A stretch of DNA of 64,000 bases from Egaibacter danicus (GTDB taxonomy: Bacteria; Pseudomonadota; Gammaproteobacteria; Burkholderiales; Burkholderiaceae_C), in NCBI GenBank assembly GCA_016707075.1, contig JADJII010000004.1, positions 248,001 through 312,000 of the forward strand. The letters are read 5' to 3'. Below, piece by piece: positions 42,548-51,325 of the stretch. The first letter of the stretch is position 1. Each line of letters opens with the position of its first letter. A program made the position numbers and the translations under genes. The notes below the pieces were generated by a model. The model was not told where the DNA came from. It searched no databases and worked only from the letters and a program-made list of their open reading frames with translations.

Positions 42548-43960
42548 ATGAATCGACGCAATTTTTTTAATGGCACCGCTGCCACAGTGGCCGGTGCTGT
42601 TGCCGCAGCCAGCGTCAGCCGTGTGGCCATGGCAGCACTGCCAGAACCCGTGCTGCAGGCCAGTCCAGACACCATGCCCCCGCTGGTGCCTGGCACCGGC
42701 CGTCCCTACAACCCGGTGGTCACGCTGAACGGCTGGACGCTGCCCTGGCGGATGAACAACGGCGTCAAGGAGTTCCACCTTGTGGCCGAGCCTGTGGTGC
42801 GCGAGATGACACCTGGATTCAAAGCCAATATGTGGGGTTACAACGGGCAGAGCCCGGGCCCCACCATCGAAGTGGTGGAGGGCGACCGGGTGAGGGTCTT
42901 CGTGACCAACAAGCTGCCGGAGCACACCAGCGTGCATTGGCATGGCCAGCGTTTGCCCAACGGGATGGACGGCGTGTCCGGCCTGACGCAGAAGTCAATT
43001 GGTGTCGGCAAAACATTCGTCTATGAGTTTGTGGCTCGCCGGCCGGGTACCTTCATGTACCACCCGCATGCGGATGAAATGACGCAAATGGCCATGGGCA
43101 TGATGGGTTTCTGGATAACACACCCCAAAGTAAAAACGCCTTTGATCAGCGAGGTGGACCGTGACTTTGTATTTCTGCTGAATGCCTATGACATTGACCC
43201 CGGCAGCATGACGCCAAAAACCATGACCATGCTGGACTTCAACCTGTGGTCGTGGAACAGCAGGGTGTTCCCCGGTATCGATACGCTCAACGTGCGCCAC
43301 GGCGACAAGGTGCGCATTCGCGTGGGCAACCTCACCATGACCAACCATCCCATCCATCTGCATGGCCATGAGTTCATGGTCACGGGTAGCGATGGTGGGC
43401 CGTGGCCCCTGGCCGCGCGCGTGTTAGAGGTGACTACCGACATTGGTGTGGGTCAGATGCGTCAATTCGAGTTTGTGGCCGATGAGGAGGGTGACTGGGC
43501 ATTCCATTGCCACAAGAGCCACCACACCATGAATGCCATGGGTCACAACGTCCCCACCACCATCGGTGTGGACCACCGGGGTCTGGTCAAAAGAATGCAG
43601 AAGGCCATCCCTGACTACATGGTCATGGGTGAGCGCGGCATGGCCGACATGGGGGAAATGGAAATGCAGATTCCCGACAACACGGCGCCCATGATGACGG
43701 GCACGGGCCCCTTCGGTGGCGTGGAAATGGGTGGCATGTTCAGCATTTTGAAGGTGCGCAAGACGCAGAAACCGGGCGACTACAAAGACCCCGGCTGGTT
43801 CAGACATCCGGCGGGAACGGTGGCCTTTGAGTGGGCTGCATCACTTCCCGACCCTGCGCGGTTCAAGGCGGACACGCAGGGGTCCACGCCCCTTGCCAGA
43901 CCGTCGCCGACAACCACCGAAGTCCAGATTCGCAAACCCTCAGGACATTCATCTCACTGA
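42548..43960 (+). CDS. Periplasmic multicopper oxidase
   Basis: A 470-residue laccase-like copper oxidase with a Tat-type signal (MNRRNFFNG). All four copper-ligand motifs are present: HWH (130-132), HPH (172-174), HPIHLHGH (267-274) and HCHKSHHTMNAM (320-331, type 1 ligands His267, Cys321, His326, Met331). The region after about 365 is Met-rich (MGERGMADMGEMEM), as in CopA/CueO-type enzymes that bind and oxidise Cu(I). An AAGGA site precedes the ATG. Expected to detoxify periplasmic Cu(I). Confidence 0.93.
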   Translation: MNRRNFFNGTAATVAGAVAAASVSRVAMAALPEPVLQASPDTMPPLVPGTGRPYNPVVTLNGWTLPWRMNNGVKEFHLVAEPVVREMTPGFKANMWGYNGQSPGPTIEVVEGDRVRVFVTNKLPEHTSVHWHGQRLPNGMDGVSGLTQKSIGVGKTFVYEFVARRPGTFMYHPHADEMTQMAMGMMGFWITHPKVKTPLISEVDRDFVFLLNAYDIDPGSMTPKTMTMLDFNLWSWNSRVFPGIDTLNVRHGDKVRIRVGNLTMTNHPIHLHGHEFMVTGSDGGPWPLAARVLEVTTDIGVGQMRQFEFVADEEGDWAFHCHKSHHTMNAMGHNVPTTIGVDHRGLVKRMQKAIPDYMVMGERGMADMGEMEMQIPDNTAPMMTGTGPFGGVEMGGMFSILKVRKTQKPGDYKDPGWFRHPAGTVAFEWAASLPDPARFKADTQGSTPLARPSPTTTEVQIRKPSGHSSH

Positions 43961-43980
43961 TTTCATTCAAAGGAGTTAAC

Positions 43981-44454
43981 TTGAAACATTCAATCAAATT
44001 CATGGCTGTATCAGCAGCACTGGTGTTCAGCAATTGCGCCTATGCATCGGGCAGTCATGCCGGTGGTCATGATGCCGCCAATATTGGTGCGCCGGGTGTG
44101 GCCGCCAATGTCAGTCGCACCATTGAGGTGTCCATGAACGATGCAATGCGATTCACCCCGTCGAATATCCGAGCCAGGCAGGGCGAAACAATCCGCTTCG
44201 TTATCAAAAACACGGGAAAACTGAGTCACGAGTTTGTATTGGGAACGGCCAAAGAACTTAAAGACCACTACGAGGAGATGAAGAAGAACCCGGGAATGGA
44301 ACATGCTGATGACAACATGCTGACTGTAAAACCGGGCTCGACGGGTGAATTGCTATGGCAGTTCACGCAGGCTGGTACGGTGAGTTTTGCCTGCCTGCAT
44401 GTTGGTCACTACGATGCCGGCATGAAGGGCACCGTGAAAGTCACGAAAAAGTAA
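43981..44454 (+). CDS. Secreted cupredoxin
   Basis: A 157-residue periplasmic blue-copper-type protein. It uses a TTG start placed after a perfect AAGGAG. The signal peptide ends near CAYASG. The type 1 copper ligands are visible in order: His83 (LSHEFVLG), Cys138 (FACLHVGH), His143 and Met148 (DAGMKG). The N-terminus of the mature form is His-rich (GSHAGGHD). It probably carries copper or electrons to or from the multicopper oxidase just upstream. Confidence 0.88.
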   Translation: MKHSIKFMAVSAALVFSNCAYASGSHAGGHDAANIGAPGVAANVSRTIEVSMNDAMRFTPSNIRARQGETIRFVIKNTGKLSHEFVLGTAKELKDHYEEMKKNPGMEHADDNMLTVKPGSTGELLWQFTQAGTVSFACLHVGHYDAGMKGTVKVTKK

Positions 44455-44472
44455 CTATGGAAGGATATGGAC

Positions 44473-44784
44473 ATGAATAAATTTTCACACCTGACAACTT
44501 CAGTGCTCTTGGCTGCCGTAAGCCTGTTCTCGGGCCATCTGTTTGCCCAGACAACGCCAGAGCTGACAGGCGCAGAGGTCAGGAAGATAGATAAGGACGC
44601 TCAAAAAATCACCCTCAAGCATGGTGAAATAAAAAACCTGGACATGCCGCCGATGACCATGGTCTTTAAGGTGCTAGACGCCACGTTGCTGGATAAAGTC
44701 AAGGCGGGAGATCAGGTCAATTTCAGCGCGGAGAAACGTGATGGTGCATTTGTTGTGATGACGATTGAGGTCGCCAAAAAGTGA
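44473..44784 (+). CDS. CusF-like periplasmic copper chaperone
   Basis: A 103-residue secreted protein with a signal peptide (to about residue 26, LFAQ) and one small OB-fold domain. The CusF copper site is recognisable: His50, Met61 and Met63 (LKHGEIKNLDMPPMTM). The tryptophan that caps Cu(I) in E. coli CusF is replaced by Met58. I chose the second ATG (44473) because the ribosome binding site GGAAGGA is too close to the first (44467). Last gene of the copper operon; the partner RND pump of CusF is absent here. Confidence 0.87.
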   Translation: MNKFSHLTTSVLLAAVSLFSGHLFAQTTPELTGAEVRKIDKDAQKITLKHGEIKNLDMPPMTMVFKVLDATLLDKVKAGDQVNFSAEKRDGAFVVMTIEVAKK

Positions 44785-44818
44785 AGTGGCTGACGGGATC
44801 ACTTGCTGCGGCAGGGCT

Positions 44819-46213
44819 TCATTGCTGTTCGACGTGACCCCAAAGCTCCTTCATGACATCAGCAAACTGACCAGCAATCGCCTCTTCCCGCAGATGCCTG
44901 CCATCCGCAACCACATGTTTCCCCGCCACATAAACCTCGCGCACAGCAGGTGCGTTGGTGGCAAATACCAAGGCGTCCAGCAGGTGCGTTGGCGCGATGC
45001 CCAGTAGGCCGGGTGATTGCGTGTTTAGCACCAGTGCATCGGCACGTGCGCCGTTTGTCAGGCCCCATTTCTTGGCGCCTGCTGCGCGTCGGCCGCCGTC
45101 CAGAGCGGCTTCAAACAGGCGGGCCGCGGTGGAGGGTTGCCCCAGCGCGGGCGCGGTGGCGACGTTGCGTCGCTGCAGATTCAGGCGCTGCCCGTATTCG
45201 AGCCAGCGCAGTTCTTCGGCCCAACTGCGCGACACGTGGCTGTCCGAGCCGATGGCCATGGGCACCTGCTCGGCCAGCCACGCCGGCAGATCGGCCAAGC
45301 CGTCGCCCAGGTTGCCTTCGGTGCTGGGGCAAATCACCATGCCTGCGCCCGCGCTGGCCACGCTGTTGATTTCGGCAGCAGTGGCGTGGGTGGCGTGTAC
45401 CAGCTGCCAGCGGTGGTCGGGTGCGAACTCGCGGCACAGCCACTCGATAGGGCGCGCACCGGTGGCGGTCAGGCAGTCGTTCACTTCCTGCATTTGCTCG
45501 GCCACGTGGATGTGGATGGGCACGTCGTCATCGCCCACCAGTTTCTTCAGTGTGGTGATGGATTCGCGCGATGCCGCGCGCAGGGAATGGATGGCCACAC
45601 CCGCATTCACCCTGGCGCGGCCCGTCAATTGAACCGACCGGTACAGGCTGTGAATGAATTCAGGTGTGCCTGCAAACCGCCGCTGGTCATCACGCAGCGC
45701 GGGTTGGGCAAAACCGGCACGCTCATACAACACGGGCAGCAGCGTCAGCCCCAGACCTGCCTCTTCGGCGGCGTCAGCCAGCGCCCAGCTCAGTATGGCG
45801 GGGTCGTCATAAGGGCTGCCGCCCTCAGTGTGGTGCAGGTAATGAAACTCACACACCTGCGTGTAGCCACCCTTGAGCATTTCCACGTACAGCTGCGCGG
45901 CCACGGCGTGCATCTGCGCTGGCGTGATGCGCAGCGCCACGCCATACATGCGGTCGCGCCACGACCAGAAGTCGTCCGAGTCGGATTCGCGCCGTTCCGA
46001 CAGACCGGCAAACGCACGCTGGAAGGCGTGGCTGTGCGCGTTGACCATGCCGGGCAACACCGGGCCGGGCAGCACGGTGGCGTCCGCGGGCGGTGTGTGG
46101 ATGTTCGCGGTGATATCGGTCCAGAAGCCCTGCGTATTCACGCCCAGGCACACGCCACGCTGCCATTGGCCATCGATCCACGCGTGCGGCGCCCACAACA
46201 GATGACTATTCAT
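44819..46213 (-). CDS. hutF: Formimidoylglutamate deiminase
   Basis: A 464-residue amidohydrolase that converts N-formimino-glutamate to N-formyl-glutamate and ammonia. Metal motif NAHSHAFQRAFAGLSE, then VAIHSLRAAS and later IGSDSHVSRSW. HutF together with HutG defines the five-step (Pseudomonas-type) histidine pathway. It overlaps hutG by 4 bases. Last gene of hutC-hutD-hutI-hutG-hutF. Confidence 0.94.
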   Translation of the reverse strand: MNSHLLWAPHAWIDGQWQRGVCLGVNTQGFWTDITANIHTPPADATVLPGPVLPGMVNAHSHAFQRAFAGLSERRESDSDDFWSWRDRMYGVALRITPAQMHAVAAQLYVEMLKGGYTQVCEFHYLHHTEGGSPYDDPAILSWALADAAEEAGLGLTLLPVLYERAGFAQPALRDDQRRFAGTPEFIHSLYRSVQLTGRARVNAGVAIHSLRAASRESITTLKKLVGDDDVPIHIHVAEQMQEVNDCLTATGARPIEWLCREFAPDHRWQLVHATHATAAEINSVASAGAGMVICPSTEGNLGDGLADLPAWLAEQVPMAIGSDSHVSRSWAEELRWLEYGQRLNLQRRNVATAPALGQPSTAARLFEAALDGGRRAAGAKKWGLTNGARADALVLNTQSPGLLGIAPTHLLDALVFATNAPAVREVYVAGKHVVADGRHLREEAIAGQFADVMKELWGHVEQQ

Positions 46214-47007
46214 GCGGGCTTCCAGTCGATCAGGGTTTGCACCAGCGCGCGCAATACGGGGGTGATTCTCTGGGCGCGTTGTGGGTCGAGCTGATACGGG
46301 GGTTCCTCAGCCATGTAGCAGCGCCAGCCCATTTCCAGCTGCACGGCATGCACACTTTTGTCGGGCTGGCCATAGCGGCGCGTGATGTAACCGCCCTTGA
46401 AGCGGCCATCCACTACGTGGGTGAATTCGCTTTGAGCGCCTAGCACGTTGCCTAATGCGCGGCGCAGGCTGGGCGCGCAGCTTGTACCTTTCACTGTGCC
46501 CAGGTTCAGGTCGGGCAGTTGCCCGTCAAACAGCCAAGGCAGCATGGACTTGATGCTGTGGCCGTCAAACAGAACGGCATGCCCGTGAATGGCCTGGATA
46601 CGCGTTAGCTCGGTTTGCAGCGCGTCGTGATAGGGCTGCCAATAGGTCTGGCAGCGGCGGGCAATGTCGGCTTCATCCGGGGCCTGACCGTCGCGATACA
46701 ACGTATCGCCTGTGAAAAAGCGGGTGGGGCACAGCTCGGTGTTGTTGGTGCCCGCGTACATGGGAGTGTTTTCGGGCGGCCGGTTCAGGTCAATCACGTA
46801 GCGCGAGTGCCTGGGCACGATCAGGCTGGCGCCCATGCCGCGGACAAAGTCGTAGAGCGGTTCCAGATGCCAGTCGGTGTCTTCCACGGCCAGCGCACGG
46901 GGAACGAGTTTTCCCCTGATATCGGACGGAATGGCGGTGCCAACATGTGGCAGGCTGACCAGCAACGGCACTGTTCCGCAGTACAGGGTGAAGATGGTGT
47001 CGCTCAT
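46210..47007 (-). CDS. hutG: N-formylglutamate deformylase
   Basis: A 265-residue zinc hydrolase releasing formate and glutamate in the last step of histidine breakdown. Motifs LVSLPHVGTAIP, YDFVRGMGASLIVPRHSRYVIDLNRP and FDGHSIKSMLP are typical of N-formylglutamate amidohydrolases. The ATG at 47007 has an AAGGAG site eight bases away and forms an ATGA overlap with the ancestral hutI stop. Confidence 0.94.
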   Translation of the reverse strand: MSDTIFTLYCGTVPLLVSLPHVGTAIPSDIRGKLVPRALAVEDTDWHLEPLYDFVRGMGASLIVPRHSRYVIDLNRPPENTPMYAGTNNTELCPTRFFTGDTLYRDGQAPDEADIARRCQTYWQPYHDALQTELTRIQAIHGHAVLFDGHSIKSMLPWLFDGQLPDLNLGTVKGTSCAPSLRRALGNVLGAQSEFTHVVDGRFKGGYITRRYGQPDKSVHAVQLEMGWRCYMAEEPPYQLDPQRAQRITPVLRALVQTLIDWKPA

Positions 47008-48220
47008 GATGCGCGCTCCTTGCCTGCTGCCACCACGCGGCGGCAGGGGTTGTGCCAAACCAGTAGGCCAACTCGTTGGGGTGTTCCAGTTCCCACACGC
47101 AAAAATCTGCGCGTTGCCCGGCCGCCAGTGTGCCCCGGTCCGTCAACCCCAGCGCCCGCGCGCCGTTGACCGTGACGCCACGCACGGCTTCTTCCGGTGT
47201 CATGCGAAACAGCGTGCAGGCCATGTTGATCATCAGCAGCAATGACAACCCCGGTGATGAGCCGGGGTTGTGATCAGACGCCAGTGCAATGGGCACGCCG
47301 TTGTCACGCAGCGCGGTGATTGGGGGGAGTCTGGTTTCTCGTAAAAAGTAGTAGGCGCCGGGCAGCAGCACGGCCACCGTACCGGCTGCCCGCATGGCCT
47401 GCGCGCCGCTGTCACTGAGGTATTCCAGATGGTCGCAAGACAAGGCGCCATATACGGCAGCCAGCGCTGCGCCGCCCTGATCACTGAGTTGTTCGGCGTG
47501 CAATTTGACGGGCAAGCCCAGGGCTTTGGCGGCGTCAAACACGCAACGGGTTTGCGCCGGGCTGAAGCCGATGGTTTCACAAAAGGCATCAACGGCATCG
47601 ATCAAGCCGCGGGCATGGAGACCGGGCATCCAGCTGCACACGGCGTCGATGTAGTCGTCTGGCCGGCCCTGAAACTCCAGCGGCACGGCGTGTGCGCCCA
47701 GATATGTGGTGCGCACGCTCAGGGGTAACTCGGTACCGAGTCGCCTTGCCACTGCGAGGCAGCGCGCTTCATCCCGCTGCGTGAGGCCATAGCCAGACTT
47801 GATCTCCAGCGTGGTGACGCCTTCCGCCATGAGCGTGAGGGCGCGTTTGCGGGCAGTGGCGAAGAGGGTGTCTTCGCTGGCTGCGCGCGTGGCGGTGACG
47901 GTGGAGCGAATGCCACCACCTGCCCGGGCAATGTCTTCGTAGCTGGCGCCCTGCAGACGCATTTCAAACTCGGCAGCGCGCTGGCCACCGTACACCAGAT
48001 GGGTGTGACAGTCCACCAGGCCGGGTGTCACCAGTGCGCCGCCCAGGTTGTTTGTGTTGGTGATTTGAGATTGCAGATCAGCGGGCAGATCAGCGTCCGC
48101 ACCCACCCAAACCAGTTGATCGCCCTTGGCCAGAAGCGCACCGTCTTCGATCAGGCCCCAGGGCGCGTGACCGGACAGCGTGGCCAGACGCGCGTGGCGC
48201 CAGAGGGTTAGGTCGGTCAT
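47004..48220 (-). pseudogene. hutI: Imidazolonepropionase gene, frameshifted near its 3' end
   Basis: The first about 388 codons encode a normal HutI amidohydrolase that opens the imidazolone ring: DCHTHLVYGGQRAAEFE, TLEIKSGYGL, CDHLEYLSD and ALASDHNPGS are all present. Near 47053-47056 one base is missing: the frame reads YWFGTTPAAAWW where the other frame gives C-R-R-V-V-A-A-G-K-E-R-A-S and a stop at 47004, exactly overlapping the hutG start. As it stands the protein would run on to 46790 with an unrelated tail. It may still be active, or the base may be an assembly error. Start at 48220 follows GAGGA. Confidence 0.85.
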
Positions 48221-48233
48221 GTGCGTAGTCCTC

Positions 48234-48818
48234 TCAATCCGCACCGTTTTGGCTGGGCATGTAGCCAAGCCACCAGGCGCGCAAGGGGTGCTGGGTGGCA
48301 GCAGGCCGGAACGTCCATTCGTCTGCGTTGCCGTCCACAGTCCACAGCAGGGTGTGGGCGGGCAGTGTGCGGGACTGCCCGCCAGCTTGCCATTCGCCCG
48401 CGCTCAATGTGTAAAGGCCGCGCGCAGAAAACGGGCCGGACCAGGCTGTTTGGGTCTGAACAGGTTGCATCACGCCGCTACCTTGCCGTATCATCAAATT
48501 CAGGTCTTGCGTAGGGCCATTGAGCAAGCGGCACCCCGGTGCGGTTGACCCGTCAAAGACCAGAGGCACGTCGCCGGACTTCAAAATGCGTTCTTCCTCT
48601 GCAAATTGCAGCGCAACACCTGCACCTTCCAGCACACTGAACCAGCGTTCCACACCGGGGAACGCAGAAAACGGACCGTCGGATTCAATGTCTGCCCGGC
48701 TGATGCGCACCAGCCAGTCGGGGCCCGGCGGCCACGTCAACAGCTCACGCGTTTGACCGCCGCCATTGCGCCAGGGTTGGGGTGCAATGGTTGGTGCGTG
48801 GTGGATGCTGACGGTCAT
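48234..48818 (-). CDS. hutD: HutD family protein
   Basis: A 194-residue bicupin-fold protein of the HutD family, beginning APTIAPQPWRNGGGQTREL, with RISRADIESDGPFSAFPGVERWFSVLEG and a terminal WWLGYMPSQNG. HutD is proposed to govern or limit histidine use rather than catalyse a pathway step, and it may bind formylglutamate. The ATG overlaps the hutC stop by 4 bases. Confidence 0.9.
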   Translation of the reverse strand: MTVSIHHAPTIAPQPWRNGGGQTRELLTWPPGPDWLVRISRADIESDGPFSAFPGVERWFSVLEGAGVALQFAEEERILKSGDVPLVFDGSTAPGCRLLNGPTQDLNLMIRQGSGVMQPVQTQTAWSGPFSARGLYTLSAGEWQAGGQSRTLPAHTLLWTVDGNADEWTFRPAATQHPLRAWWLGYMPSQNGAD

Positions 48819-49558
48819 GGTTTGAACTGCCCGTGAATTTGATACCGCGAACCCGGGTGAACCAACCGCGCCAGCGTGATGGGAACATCCCGGTTGATGG
48901 TGCGGCGCACGATGATGAGGCACGGGTCGGTAGAGGCAATGCCCAGCAACTCGGCCTCCCTGGCGCTGGGCGGGCCGGCTTCGATGGAATATTGCGCTTC
49001 CCACAACGGTGCTACTGACAGCAAGTAGTGGGTGGGCGTAATCTGCGTGAAATCGGTCTGCAGGTAGTCAGGCGCGCAGGCGGGGTTGACGTAACGGTCC
49101 TCACACTGCAGTGGCACACCGTTCTCAAAGTGAACAATCAATGTGTGAAATACGGATGCACCAATGGCCACGCCGAGTTGCTGGGCCAGGCCATCCGCTG
49201 CACGCTCCTCCTGCGCCAGATGAACCTGCGCATGGTGGCGATGCCCCCTCGCCACGATTTCTTCGTGCAGGTCGCGAATGGTCAGGGACGATGACACCCG
49301 AAACAAATGCGCTGCAAAGGTGCCAACTCCCTGGACGCGACTGACCAGCCCCTCCGTCTGTAGTTCGCGCAACGCCCGCGTCACCGTCATGCGACTCACC
49401 TGAAACTGGGCGACCAGTTCAGATTCAGACGGCATCAGGGTGCCCGGTGTCCATCGACCCACTGACAGCCCCTCCTTCAGAAACGCTTTCACGCGTGCAT
49501 AGGGAGCTCTGGCAGCGAATGGCGGTGAAGGTGTGGATGTTCGGCTAGGGAAAACCAT
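48815..49558 (-). CDS. hutC: Histidine-utilisation repressor (GntR/UTRA)
   Basis: A 247-residue GntR-family regulator: an N-terminal winged helix (MPSESELVAQFQVSRMTVTRALRELQTEGLV) and a C-terminal UTRA ligand domain (QCEDRYVNPACAPDYL, TLARLVHPGSRY). HutC proteins repress hut operons and release DNA when urocanate binds. It heads hutC-D-I-G-F and faces a perfect palindrome only about 20 bases before its ATG, so it probably controls both divergent operons, including itself. Confidence 0.94.
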   Translation of the reverse strand: MVFPSRTSTPSPPFAARAPYARVKAFLKEGLSVGRWTPGTLMPSESELVAQFQVSRMTVTRALRELQTEGLVSRVQGVGTFAAHLFRVSSSLTIRDLHEEIVARGHRHHAQVHLAQEERAADGLAQQLGVAIGASVFHTLIVHFENGVPLQCEDRYVNPACAPDYLQTDFTQITPTHYLLSVAPLWEAQYSIEAGPPSAREAELLGIASTDPCLIIVRRTINRDVPITLARLVHPGSRYQIHGQFKP

Positions 49559-49579
49559 GAGCAAATTGTACTTGCCTAG

Positions 49580-49595
49580 ACTTGTCTAGACAAGT
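49580..49595. promoter_or_regulatory. HutC operator palindrome
   Basis: ACTTGTCTAGACAAGT is a perfect 16-bp palindrome with CTTGT/ACAAG ends as in known HutC operators. An adjoining CTTGCCTAGA (49571) adds a partial overlapping site. It lies between hutC and hutU. Confidence 0.82.
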
Positions 49596-49644
49596 AATAT
49601 TCGCCCAGTCTATCAAATAATTGAAACCAACCGAAGTACTTGCC

Positions 49645-51324
49645 ATGTCAGCCAAACCTCGCCCTGTGCGCTCACCCAGAGGCACCCAGCTCGCCTGCAA
49701 AAACTGGCTGATTGAAGCCGCTTTCCGCATGGTGCAAAACAACCTGGACCCAGAAGTGGCCGAAAACCCCGATGCACTTGTGGTTTATGGCGGCATTGGC
49801 AAGGCTGCGCGCAACTGGGATTGTTTTGAGGCCATCCTGCAAAGCCTGCGGGACCTGAAGGAAGATGAAACCCTGCTGGTGCAGTCTGGCAAACCAGTTG
49901 GTGTGTTTCGCACGCATGTGGATGCACCGCGCGTGCTGATTGCCAACTCCAACCTCGTTCCCAAATGGGCCACCTGGGAACATTTTCATGAGCTCGACCG
50001 CAAGGGCCTGATGATGTACGGCCAGATGACGGCAGGCTCATGGATTTATATCGGTAGCCAGGGCATCGTGCAGGGCACCTATGAAACCTTCGTGGAAGCG
50101 GGTCGTCAACACTACAACGGTGACCTGGCAGGTCGCTGGATTTTGACTGCGGGTCTGGGTGGCATGGGTGGCGCACAGCCGCTGGCCGCCAGCTTTGCGG
50201 GCGCTTCGTCGCTGAACATTGAGTGCCAGCAGTCGCGTATCGATTTCCGCATCAAGACCCGTTATGTGGATGAGCAGGCCCGCGATCTGGACGACGCGCT
50301 GGCGCGGCTGGCACGTTATGCGAAAGAAAAAAAAGCGGTCTCCATCGCACTGCTGGGCAATGCGGCAGACATCCTGCCCGAGATGGTGAAACGCGCAAAA
50401 GCTGGCGGCATTCGCCCCGACCTGGTGACGGACCAAACCTCGGCCCACGATCTGGTGAATGGCTATCTGCCATCAGGCTGGTCGGTTGAAGGCTGGCGCG
50501 CTGCTCAAGCCGATTCGGCCCAGCATGCCACTTTGCGTGACGCTGCTGCCAAAAGCTGTGCCGTGCATGTGCAGGCGATGCTGGACTTTCAGGCCATGGG
50601 CATTCCCACGGTGGACTATGGCAACAACATCCGCCAGGTGGCATTTGATGAAGGTGTGAAGAACGCGTTCAACTTCCCCGGTTTTGTGCCTGCCTACGTG
50701 CGGCCACTGTTTTGTCGTGGCAAAGGGCCATTCCGCTGGGTGGCATTGTCCGGCGATCCGGAAGACATCCGTAAGACTGACGCCAAGATGAAAGAGCTGT
50801 TCCCGCAGGACGCGCACCTTCACCGCTGGCTGGACATGGCGGCCGACCGCATCGCGTTCCAGGGTTTACCAGCGCGCATTTGCTGGATCGGGCTGGGTGA
50901 GCGTCACCGCGCGGGTCTGGCTTTCAATGAGATGGTGAAAAACGGCGAGCTCAAGGCGCCCATCGTCATTGGCCGTGATCACCTGGACAGTGGCTCGGTG
51001 GCTTCACCCAATCGGGAAACTGAATCCATGAAAGACGGCAGTGATGCCGTGAGCGACTGGCCGCTGCTCAATGCGCTGCTTAACACCGCTGGCGGAGCCA
51101 CCTGGGTTTCGCTACACCACGGAGGTGGCGTGGGTATGGGGTATTCGCAGCATTCCGGCGTGGTGATCGTGTGTGACGGCACCGATGCCGCTGCCAAGCG
51201 GATCGAGCGAGTGTTGTGGAATGATCCCGCAACGGGTGTCATGCGTCACGCCGATGCAGGTTACGACATTGCAGTAGCCTGCGCCCGTGAACAGGGCATG
51301 AACATGCCGATGCTCGGGAAATAG
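49645..51324 (+). CDS. hutU: Urocanate hydratase
   Basis: A 559-residue NAD-dependent enzyme converting urocanate to imidazolonepropionate. Family segments: VVYGGIGKAARNWDCF, GKPVGVFRTH, GLGGMGGAQPLA (dinucleotide loop) and HHGGGVGMGYSQHSG. Start at the ATG at 49645 gives the usual length; an in-frame TTG eight codons upstream is less likely. It is followed by hutH after one base, so both are on one transcript. Confidence 0.97.
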   Translation: MSAKPRPVRSPRGTQLACKNWLIEAAFRMVQNNLDPEVAENPDALVVYGGIGKAARNWDCFEAILQSLRDLKEDETLLVQSGKPVGVFRTHVDAPRVLIANSNLVPKWATWEHFHELDRKGLMMYGQMTAGSWIYIGSQGIVQGTYETFVEAGRQHYNGDLAGRWILTAGLGGMGGAQPLAASFAGASSLNIECQQSRIDFRIKTRYVDEQARDLDDALARLARYAKEKKAVSIALLGNAADILPEMVKRAKAGGIRPDLVTDQTSAHDLVNGYLPSGWSVEGWRAAQADSAQHATLRDAAAKSCAVHVQAMLDFQAMGIPTVDYGNNIRQVAFDEGVKNAFNFPGFVPAYVRPLFCRGKGPFRWVALSGDPEDIRKTDAKMKELFPQDAHLHRWLDMAADRIAFQGLPARICWIGLGERHRAGLAFNEMVKNGELKAPIVIGRDHLDSGSVASPNRETESMKDGSDAVSDWPLLNALLNTAGGATWVSLHHGGGVGMGYSQHSGVVIVCDGTDAAAKRIERVLWNDPATGVMRHADAGYDIAVACAREQGMNMPMLGK

Positions 51325-51325
51325 G

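Noticed and set aside
45137..46294. 385-codon open frame opposite hutF
   Set aside because: Shadow of the GC-rich hutF coding strand; the composition looks like reverse-complement protein and it lacks a start site.
46790..47003. C-terminal extension of HutI running into hutG
   Set aside because: It only exists because of the one-base deletion; the sequence is the out-of-frame reading of hutG and resembles no domain.
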